64,000 nucleotides of DNA from Anas platyrhynchos (lineage: Eukaryota; Chordata; Aves; Anseriformes; Anatidae). The translations under genes and the position numbers were made by a program. Shown piece by piece: positions 26,433 through 36,000 of the stretch. The notes below the pieces were generated by a model, which worked only from the letters and a program-made list of their open reading frames with translations, had not been told where the DNA came from and did no database searches. How positions within the stretch are numbered: the first letter of the stretch is position 1; the number at the start of each line of letters is the position of its first letter. The DNA lies in assembly GCF_047663525.1 (NCBI RefSeq), contig NC_092597.1, positions 24,762,501-24,826,500 of the forward strand, given 5' to 3'.

Positions 26433-29165
26433 CTGACACCTTCCTACAAGGATCACATCGGTGAGAGGTGATTGGCTGAGGCAGCTACGGGCAGCCTCAC
26501 GGCAGGCAGGATGAATGCTGTGATTGGTTGAGGCGCAGAGGCTGCCACAGGCACCATGTCCATGAGCTTGGACTGGCTGGTGCGTCAAATTTGGTGCAAG
26601 GATCGTGGCCCTGAGTTGTGACTGCCTGAACCTGCAACACTGCTGAAGAATCAGGTCCACAAGACACCACTGGCTGAGGCTGTGAGGCTGCTGCAAGGAC
26701 CATGTCCACCGGTCTTGATTGGCTGAAGCTTTGAGGCTGCTGAGGAATCATGTCTGCAGATTTTGAGTGGCTGGGGCTGTGAGGCTCCTTTAAGGATCAT
26801 GTTCGCATGTTCTGATAGGTTGATGCAGTGAGGGTGCTGTAAGCACCATGTCCACAGGATGCCATGATCTGAGGCTGTGAAGAAGCTGCAAGAATCACGT
26901 CCACCAGTTCTGATGGCTGTGAGCCTGCTGAAGAACCATGTCTGTGCTCTTTGACTGGCTGAGCCTGCCAAGCTGCTGCAAGGATTGTGAGCGCATGTTA
27001 TCATGTGCTGAGGCTGCTAGGCTGCTGCAAGGATGGTGACCACATATTCTGATGGGTTGAGGCTAGCATCTTCCTACAAGGATCATATCTGCAGCTTCTG
27101 ATTGGCTGAGGTTGTTATTCCCTACACATGTTGTGTCTTTGAGTTATGATGGGCTGAGGCTGCAGGCCTGCTGAACAACCATACCCACACTTTTTCATCA
27201 GCTCAGGCTTCAAGGCCACTGCAGGGATCATGTCTACATGGTTTGATTGATGGATGCGGAGAGGCTGCTGTAAGCACCATGTCTGCAAGACTCCATTGTC
27301 TGAGCATGAGGAGCTGCCTCAGGAATCATGTCTTCAAGTTGTGATTGGCTGAGCCTGCAAGATGGAGCCGTGTGTGCAGATTCTGATTGGGTGAGGCTGC
27401 GAGGCCACTGTAAGCCTCATGTCTGCAAATGTGGTTTAGCTGAAGCTGCCAGGCTGCTGCGAGGATCACAGCCGTGAGTTGTGATTGGCTGAGGCTGCTA
27501 TCCTCCTCAAGCAGTTCAAGTCCTTGTGTTGTGATTGGCTGAGGCTGCAAGCCTGCTGAGGAATGTAGCCATGCTTTTTTATTGGCTTAGGTCACAAGGC
27601 CCCTGCATGGATCGTGTCTGCAGCTTTTGGCTGTTGACGTGGAGAGGCCTCTGTAAGCACCACATCTGCAAGTTCTGACTGACCGAGGCTGTGAAGCTGT
27701 TGCAAGCATCATGTCCATTGCTTTTGCATGGCTGAAGCTGCTAGGCTACTGCAAGGATTGTATTTGGGAGTTTTGATTGGCTGAAGCTGTGAGCCTGCAG
27801 AAGAATCATGTCCGCACTTTTCAATTGTCTGAGCCTGTGAGGCTTCCACAAGCATCATGTGCACCAATTCTGACTGACTGATGTGGCGAACCTGAAACAA
27901 GAATCATACCCATGAGTTGTGATTGGCTGAGCTTACGAGGTTACTGAAGAATCGTGCCCACAAAACACCATGGGCTGAGGCTGTAAGGCTGCTGCAAGGA
28001 TCAGGTCCACAAGTCGTGACTGGCTGAGGCTGTGAGCCTGCAGAAGAATCACGTTCACGCTTTGCCATTGGCTGAGGCTTCAAGGCTGCTGGAGATCCCG
28101 TCTGCACGTTGTGGTCGGCAAAGAATGTCAGGCTGTGGCAAGGATCGTGTCTGCGCGTTCTGATTGGCTGAGGCCTCAAGCATGCTGAAGAGCTGTGTCC
28201 GTGCTGTTTGATTGGCTGGGCCTGCCAGGAGCATCATGTCCACAATCTGTGATTGGCTGAGGCTGCTCTCCTCACCCTCTGGTCATGCCCCTGTGTTCTG
28301 ATTGGCTGAGCCTAAGAGGCTGTTGAAGAATCATGTCTGCGGTTTGGGTTGGCTGAGGCTGCAAGACAGCTGCAAGCACCGTGTCCGCGCGTTGTGGTTA
28401 CCTGGGGCTGTGGGTCTGCTGACATCATCGTTTTGTTCAAGATGCCATTACCTGAGGCTGTGAAGCTGTCTGTGGGTTTTGATTGGCTGAGGCTGGGAGG
28501 CTGCTGTGAGCACCGTGTCTTCAATCTCTGGTCAGCTGGGGCTGCTTTCCTCCTCCAGGGGCCATGGCCTTAAGCTGCGGCTGGCTGGGATGTGAGCCCG
28601 CTGGAGAACCATGCCTGCATGTTTGGACTGGCTGAGCCTGGGAGCTCCGATGGGAGCTCAAGACGATTGGCTGAGGCTGCTCAGCCACCATGGGCATTGC
28701 TGCAGCCAGCTGTGATTGGCTGACAGTGCGAGCTTCCTGTGAGCTTCGTGTCCGCATGCTTTGACTGACTGTGGCTGCGAGGCTGCTGCATGGATAATGG
28801 CTGCTAATTTTGACTGGCTGAGGCTTCTGGGCTGCCTCAAGGATCATGGCTGCACATTTTGATTGGCTGAGGCTGAAAGGCTCCTGTAAAGGTCACGTCT
28901 GCCCGATTTGATTGGCTTAGATGGGCAGGTTGCTGCAAGGATCGCAACTGCAAGGTTTGATTGGCTGCTGCAGAGAGGCTGATACGGGATCATATCCGCA
29001 CGTTTTGATTGGCTGTGGCTACGGGCCCACTGACGAATCATATCTGCTCATTTTGATTGGCTGTGGCTACGAGCCTGCTGAAGGATCATATCTGCACGTT
29101 GTGATTGGCTGAGGCTGCGAGGCTCCTGCAAGTCTCATGGCTGCGGTTCGCCATTGGCTGAGGCA
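26433..29165. repeat. 2.7-kb minisatellite, 48-49 bp units with an inverted CCAAT core
   Basis: About 56 diverged units, each ending in a version of GATTGGCTGAGGCTG after an AAGGATCATGTCTGCA-like segment. Core positions 26471, 26523, 26572, 26620, 26669, 26718, 26766, 26815 at the left and 28862, 28911, 28960, 29008, 29056, 29104, 29153 at the right show steps of 48-52 bp. About two dozen units keep ATTGGCTG exactly. Leftmost units are decayed (ACTGG, AGTGG, ATAGG), rightmost nearly perfect. ATTGG is the complement of the CCAAT box bound by NF-Y. The unit length is not a multiple of 3, so open frames across it are not coding. Confidence 0.93.
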
Positions 29166-30081
29166 TCCCCGCCGTGTGCCGGGTGCGATGGCCGAGGTGC
29201 AGCAGTGCCCCCTGCCAGCAGAGCCCAGCAGCTGCCCCCCATGAGATCAGAGCCAGCTCCAGCCAGCTCCAAACGGGACCCGCTGCTGGCCAGAGCTGAG
29301 CCAGGGAGTGAAGCTGGGTGGGCCTCTGGGAGTGTGTGGTTAAAACGTGGAGGGGAAAAAAATGCCACACAAAAGCAGCTGGGAAGAGAGAAGCGAAAAA
29401 CAGACAATCCCACAGATATGGAGGTCAGTGAAGGAGAGCAGGAGGAGCTCCAGGCACCAGAGCAGAAGTTCTGCAGTGGAGGAGCCTCCGGTGGAGCAGG
29501 TGGATGTGGCTTGGAGGAGGCTGCGGCCCATGGAGCGCCCACGCAGGAGCTGGAGGTCTGGGGGGAGCTGCCACCCGTGGGGGACCCGTGCTGGAGCAGT
29601 TTGTTCCTGGGGGATGGACCCTGTGGGATGGAGCCCTGTGGGAGCAGTGCTTGAAGAGCTGCTGCCCGTGGGCAGCCCCCGCAGGCTCAGTTCAGGAAGG
29701 ACGGCATCCCGTGGGAGGGACCTCACGGGGAGCAGGGGCAGAGAGGGACCATGAAGGAGTGGCAGATGAAGTGTTACGGGCTGCCTCCCAATCCCTGTTC
29801 CCCTACACTGCTGAGAGAGAGGAGGTAGGATGGATGGGGGGGGGGGGGGTACTTTGCTTTCAGTTTCTCACCGCACTAGTCTGTTAGTAATAGGCAATAA
29901 ATTACATTAATCTCCCTCTGCTGAGTCTGGTTTGCCCATGACAGTAACTGGTGAGCTATCTCCCTGTCCTTATCTCAACCCTGGAGCCCTTTTCCATCGT
30001 ACCTTCTCCCCGTTCCTTTGAGGAGGGGCAGTGAGCGAGCGGCTGCGGTGCAGCTCCGCGGCCCAGCAGGGTGACACCACC
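29166..30081. mobile_element. Solitary ERV long terminal repeat splitting the minisatellite
   Basis: About 0.9 kb resembling a common avian endogenous-retrovirus LTR: a GC-rich segment with repeated CCCGTGGG-type phrases, the ATAGGCAATAAATTACATTAA stretch with AATAAA at 29896-29901, TTTGCCCATGACAGTAACTGG, and CCTGTCCTTATCTCAACCC near the right end. No gag, pol or env frame is attached, so it appears to be a solo LTR. Family and orientation are from recognition only, and exact ends are approximate. Units of the 48-bp minisatellite lie on both sides. Confidence 0.7.
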
Positions 30082-30200
30082 GCGGGCCCCACGGCTGCGG
30101 TGGGGCTGCCAGGGCGCTGCCGGATCGTGTCCGCAGGGCGCCATTGGCTGCCGCTGCCCAGGGGCCCCTGTCCGCGCACGCCGATTGGCCGAGGGGCTGC
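30082..30200. repeat. Minisatellite units on the far side of the LTR
   Basis: Two more units of the same repeat, with GGATCGTGTCCGCA preceding CCATTGGCTG (core 30143) and a second core CGATTGGCCG (30184). They are richer in CpG than the main array. Their presence shows that the LTR landed within, or at the edge of, the array. Confidence 0.75.
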
Positions 30201-30389
30201 TCCCCAGCAGGCCGCCCGGCTCCCCAGCCGCTGCCCCTCCTGCCCCAGCGCCCTTCCTGGTCTGGGCCACCCGTACTCGCCCCATGCCCACCGCTGCCAT
30301 CCCTGCACCACTTGTGTGAGCGTCCCCATCCTTCCCCAGCCACTTCTGCGCCCCCTGTACTGCGCGGGGGGACACCAGTCTGCTTCAGC

Positions 30390-30700
30390 CCTACTGGTGA
30401 TCCTTTAATATTTGCAAATATTTGCACAGGCAAATTCCATCCTTAACAAAGCCCACGCAGTGAGCAAGGATTGCAAGCACAAGGAGGAGAGTGTCAGTGC
30501 CATGAATATTTGCATCAGATGGGTCTGGTTTCTGGCAGAGCTTTGAACCAGGCCAGTCAGAGAGCAGAAATGATAATCCAGGGTTGCTGGACCAGCACTC
30601 CACACGCACTGTAGATATGTGAAGTGATAACCATGATCACTGAGAGTTTGGGTGTATTGGCAACATCAGTTTTCACCTAAGAACACAAAAAAAAATAATG
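30390..30700. other. AT-rich island with octamer-like motifs
   Basis: A sharp drop in GC between the repeat block and the CpG island. It contains a dyad around AATATTTGCAAATATTTGC (30408-30425) and ATTTGCAT (30508-30515), the POU octamer. No reading frame is convincing. It could be a conserved control element. Confidence 0.35.
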
Positions 30701-30999
30701 AAAATGAAAAGTCTGTCTGCGAGACAAAGGACTGCATTTTCAGACAAACTCTTCACTGTGATTAGTCTGTCCAGCTCCCTCTGCTTCCATGGAGATGAGT
30801 CTCTGCCTTCACATGCATCAGCTGAATCCCTGCTGCCTTCGCTCCTTCTTCCATTGCTCCCTGCAGGAGAAGACCCTCACCTCCTCCTCCTCTCCCATCC
30901 CAGCCCCTGTCCCCTGGCAGCAGCCACAAGGGGCCTGGCAGCCATCACCACTCCTTGCCACCACCCTGTGCCCCCTTCCTGCCACTGCAGCCCCCTCCC

Positions 31000-33050
31000 G
31001 CTCCTCAGAGCCCCTCCACCCACCCCTGCCACCTCCAGGGGGCCTGAACAGCAACCCCCAACCACGGCATGCTTTGGGGTTTGGGGAATACGGGAAATTC
31101 TGCCCACCGAGGGGCAGCCGGCCTTCCCTTCAGGGGAGAGCCGAGCTCCCCGCGGTACACCCCGGCCCGAGGGCCCCACCGTGCGGACAGGACGGCGATG
31201 CCCAGCTGCCGCCTGGAGCCAGGGCAGGGCTCGGGGGACGCGCGCCGGGGGCGAGCCCCACGGGCAGCCACGTGCGGTGCTGTGCCCCCGGCCGGGGAGC
31301 ACGGGAGCGGCCCCCGGAGCCCCGGCGGGCAGCAGGCCCCGCACACGGGGGGCGCGTCCCCACGCACGCCCGGGGCCGGGGCCGCCGGCGGCGGCTGCTC
31401 GCTCTCCCGCTGCGCCCCGCGGGCCGGGGCCGCTCCGCCACAGGTGGTCGCGGCCAGCGCCGGCCCGGGCTCGGCGCGGGGGTCCCGGCGGTCGGCGGCC
31501 GCCCCCGCTCCCGGCAGCGTCGCGGCCCCGGCGGGCGAGCCGCGCCCCGCAGCTTTGTTCCCCGCGGCCGGTGCCGGGGGCGGGCCCGGCTCCGGGCAGA
31601 GCCGGCGGCCGGAGCGGGCCGGGCGGGGGGCGCGGGGCCGCTCGGAGCCGCTCGGAGCCCGGGAAACTTGTCCGGGCGCGGCGGGGGGGACGCGGGGGCA
31701 CGGCGGCGAGATAAAGGGCCCCGCCGCCGCCGCCGCGCTCCTCGCTCCCGGCCGAGTTAGGAGGAGCTGTTTTGCATCCCTTCACGTCAGCCTGCCTCAT
31801 TCCCTCCTTCCTTCCTTCCTGCGCGCCCAGCGCCGGGCCCACGGGCCCGCAGCCGCCGCCGCCGCCGCCCCGCGCCCTGCGGAGCCGCCGCGGGAGCGCA
31901 CGGTGAGTCCCCGCCGCCCCGCGCCCCCGGGGCCGCAGGCCCGCGCCCGGGGCCGCCAACATGTCGCCCGCCCGCCCGCTTCCACCTTCCCCGCGCCCGG
32001 CCGGGAGCGATGGCGGCGGGAGGGAGGGAGGGAGCGGGGCGCCGGCGGTGCCCGGTCCGCACGTGGGTCCGCCCGCCCCGCTGCTCGCCCACAAGTTTCG
32101 CCGCCGCCGCTCGCAAACTTTCTCCGCGGCCGCGGGGCCGCCAAACTTGCGGCGGGGCGGGGAGGGGAGAGGGGCCGGGGGCGGCCCGGCACGGCTCGGC
32201 CCGGCACGGTGCGGGGCCGCTCCGCTCACGTACCTGTTGAGGAGGGAGCGGCGGGGGGCGGCGGCCCCGCACCGGGACCCCGCACCGGGACCCCGCACCG
32301 GCACCGGGCGCGGCGGCCGGGGGAGGCCGGGGGGGTGCGGGAGCGGGGGGAGGGGGGGGGCGTGCCGGGAACGCGCGTGGCCGGGGCCGCGCGGCGGGGG
32401 AGGGGGGGGCGCTGCCGGGACCCCCCCCGCGCCCCCGGGGCCGGTCGCGGCTGGCAGCGCGCGCGGCGCTGTCGCGAGTGTCGTCGCCGTCCCCCCCCCC
32501 GCCCCCGCCTGTCACCCGCTTGTCCCGCGCCGGTGTCCGGGGGGAGCCGCGGGGCTGCGGCTGCACCGCGCGGCCCCGAGGGGCGAGGAGAGCCGGCAGG
32601 TAGGCGCTGCGCGGGGCCGGCACGGGGCGCCGGGGGGGGCACGGAGCCGTCTGCCCCCGGCGAGGCTGCCCCGAGTTTGGGAGCGGTCGCGGGGCTGCTG
32701 GAGGTGGCGGCCGAGCCGCCGCCGCTGCCCGGGTGGGGACCTGCGGGGCGCCCACCGGCACCTCCGGCGAGAAGGGACCGGCCCCGGGGGCGGGAGGGGC
32801 AATAACCGGGAATCCCCGGGGAGCCGTGCCCGGGAGGGAGAGGCCACCCCCGGGGCTGGGCAGACCCCGGGGCTTCGCTCCTTTTGTGCCCCGGCGTCCC
32901 GGGGGCTGCGGAGCCGCGGGAGGGGCCGGGCCCGGGCCCCCGGCTCTGTCCGGGCAGCGCCTGCTCGGTCGCGCTTCGGGCCAGGGAGAGCGGCTCTCGG
33001 AACTTTGTGCGGCCCCTTGGTAGCTCCTGAGAATCAGCAGGATGCGGCGG
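31000..33050. promoter_or_regulatory. ZNF710: CpG island, likely ZNF710 promoter
   Basis: About 2 kb of CpG-dense DNA with many GGGGCGG boxes, GATAAAG at 31710-31716, TTTTGCAT at 31770 and a CRE-like TCACGTCAG shortly after. Long open frames on both strands are composition artefacts. Position upstream of the ZNF710 coding exons on the same strand makes it the probable promoter. Confidence 0.65.
31740..31902 (+). other. ZNF710: Candidate 5' noncoding exon of ZNF710
   Basis: A consensus donor CG|GTGAGT at 31903-31908 closes a GC-rich leader downstream of the GATAAAG element. The coding part of ZNF710 begins in an exon preceded by an acceptor at 54301-54302, so at least one upstream noncoding exon is required. 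The left border here is a guess. A second possible donor (CAG|GTAGGC) lies near 32600. Confidence 0.45.
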
Positions 33051-36000
33051 TTGAATTAGTTACAATTAATTAATTAGTCAATCATTAGTAGCTCCTTTGT
33101 CAGCACTCCGTGTGGGAAGGGAAGGTGGGATGATGCAAGGGGAAGATGGCATCCGAGGAGCCAAACTTCTCACCGCGCCCAGCGCCCGGCCGCACAACCC
33201 ATCCCGGGGCTGCAGGCAGGAGGACACTGCCTCACACAGCAGGGACGAGTTCAGCTCGTTTGCTGCTGGGTGTCACTGATGGGAACCAGCCTGGTGAGCT
33301 GGTGCGCTCTGCGCTTCCAGTAAGCACCGTTCCAGTAAGCACAGTTCCAGTCTGGTTTGTGCGGGCCGTCTGGCCTGGCCGTCACCTTGCTATGAATGCG
33401 CCTTAGGTTAGTGGGAGACCCTAAAAACACGGCGCTCCTGGGGAAACCTCAGGGAAGTCATGAGCAGGGGCACTGGTTTCACCACCCCCTGCGCAGCCCT
33501 TCGGGGGTAACGGCCTTCGGGCAGTGAGTTGAGGAACAGCAGCTGTGGCACCGCGTTCCCTGCCAGCAGAGGCATGGGAGCGCGCCCCCCCACTCGCAGG
33601 GAGCAGTCATGGGAGTCTGGCAAGTTCTTGTAACTGAGAGCCACCAGAGATAGGGGCTAAATAAGTCTGATGCTGAGGCTGCTTGTTCTCCCAGCAGGCT
33701 TAAATGAATGCCCTCTGTGGACACTGAGCACCTTATCTCCCTATCAAGGGGTGTGTTAGATTATAGTAACTTGGGCTCAGATGCACACCGAGAAACATTC
33801 CCAACCTGATCTTAGGAGGGAATTCAGGGGCTCAGAAGTAGGTGGATAGAGGGAGAGCCTTCTTCCACAGTGCTCAAGTAATGGGTCTGCTTGTTTCTTT
33901 TGACATCGCTAGGGTTGGGTTAATCTCTGAGAAGGTATTTTTAGTTGGTTTTATTGGACTGAAATGCAAAGAAGGCTTTTTGTTTATAAATTAGCTTAGG
34001 AAACAGTGTGGGGAGGGATGAGCACAAATGTTGTCCTGTACCAAACAGCTAGAAATGTTAATGAGCAGGCAATACAATGGGTTTGTGCTGCAAGGAGCAC
34101 GCCAGCATACGGCCCAAAGTGAGCGTTAGAGGCAAACGTGCCGTGCTGATACAGGCCGTGTCTCTGTATGCTTCCTGGTGCTGCGAGGTAGGCTCCAATT
34201 TAACATCTGCTGAAGCAGTCTTAATTTCAGCCGAAGCAGTCGTGTACTTGGATATTTTGCCAAATCAGGGCCAAAAGAATAAGGCAGGGAGGCAGAGTAA
34301 GCAGAGAGTTGTGCATGCTGCTGCTGCTGCTGCCTGGCTGGATCGGAGGGTTTCCTACAGTTTTATGACCATTGCTCCCCTTTCCCTCCACTACCTGCCA
34401 CGGGTTTTTGGTTTTCCTTGACCTTTTACATCTCATCCTGCAAGCTGTTAAGCACAGGCAGACAGGAACCACAGCTTTGTCCTGTGCCCACAGAGCCCAC
34501 CCAGCCTGAGACAGGGGTGCTGTGGCCACATGAACACTGATGGCAGCAAATGAAATGTCTCCAAATACCTGCACAGGGCTGGCTTGCCATGGAGACAGCC
34601 GCAGCTTTGGCTGGAAGAAAGTCACTGGGTGGCTCAGATGTGTCTGAGGAGCTGCGGTCGTCTCCTTTCTGCCTTGCCTGGGGTGGCCAGCAGCCACCGT
34701 CCCCATGGGACTTTTGCCTTCCAGCGCAGCTGGACCTTGTGGCACGGGGCTGGGATCGAGTTGTGAGGGGCTTTTCCCTGTCCTGCCATTCTGCATTTCC
34801 CTGCTCCACCCCTGCGCACTGCTCTCACTCCCACCCTGGGTCCTTCTCACAACCACGCCGTGGTGCCACACGGTGACTTTGGTGCTCGGAGAGGCAGGGC
34901 CAACTCAGCCTGCCTGCCTCTAGCTGCGGTTCCCTAAAAAAATAATGTCTTTCAAATGTATATGGCAATGGAGTGAAATACAGGGTGGTGTTCAGGAGTA
35001 CTCTCACTGGAGTGTGAATCGCGGAGGATTTTTTATTTGAGAAATTAAGCAACCGTCACTCTTCTTCCCCTTGATTTTGATGGAGGCCTGCTTGGAGAAT
35101 CAGCAAGCAATGCATTTTCTTTCTCAAACTTTACATTGAAGGGGACAGAGGGTGATTTTAAATTTTCCCCATGGTGGTCTTTGCTCTCAGCTGTCTAACA
35201 GTCATTTGAATGACAATAGAGCATTTTAACAACAGAAATAGAAACAACATGTAAGCAACCTGCCTCAAAACTTCTTTGGAAAGTACACAGCTTCCTCGTG
35301 GCGCTTGTGATAACGCCATCCTCCCATTTCCCTCCCCGTTTCTGTAACGGCCCTCACAAGATATCACAGTCTTTTTAGTAAAGGAGAAGTGAGCGGGCGG
35401 GAAGCTTCTCTTTTTTAAACGTCAGGTCTTCTGAGTTTCTGTGAATGTTCTCAAGTGGGAAGAAGAAACCCAACTTCCCACTCTCCCTTCCCTCCCAGGC
35501 CACCTCTAGTTTCATAACAGAGAAACTGAGGTAGAAGGGCGGTGTCTGAATTACTTCTGCGTGGGGAGAGGAAAAAGCTTGTAGAAAGTTCGGCTGGAAT
35601 TTTATAAATCTCGCATAGTTTGGGAGTAAAAAGTGAAATAGTTCAGGAACTGGGGGAGCGCAAGAGGCACTGCAGAAGCAAGATGCGAAATTAAACCGAG
35701 GTAAATGGAGGTAAATCACCGCGGCGCGGGCACTGCGGGGCTGCACCGGGCCTGGCACCGCTCGGCAGCGTCTGGCTGGTGTGGGCAGGGAGGGGGGCAC
35801 ATGAGTGAAGCCCTTTCTATGGTTAAATTCGTCAGTTTTATTCCAGAAGTTACTCGGAACTAGGGAATCCGCACCGCGGGACGGGGAGTGCAGTGGCAGA
35901 GGAAATTCCAAGTCAGTAGCTGAGAAATAATGTACAAAGGAAGAAATTTTGTAACTATTTGTCACCTTCCGAGGTTAAAAGTTAACTAAATTAAACCACA

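Noticed and set aside
26391-29041. Series of minus-strand frames with repeated Ser-Ala-Asn-His-Asn and Gln-Pro phrases
   Set aside because: They are translations of the 48-49 bp minisatellite, whose period rotates the frame. There is no continuous protein.
26433-29165. CRISPR-like array of regularly spaced repeats
   Set aside because: Repeats are contiguous and diverged without unique spacers, and the DNA is vertebrate. It is a minisatellite.
29154-29887. Plus-strand frames of 127-166 codons within the LTR as a retroviral gene
   Set aside because: They lie in LTR sequence, lack any gag/pol/env motif and are short. No internal viral region is present.
31069-32805. Frames of up to 578 codons on both strands of the CpG island
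   Set aside because: Arg/Gly/Pro/Ala-rich translation of CpG-dense DNA without domains. Stops are depleted by composition.
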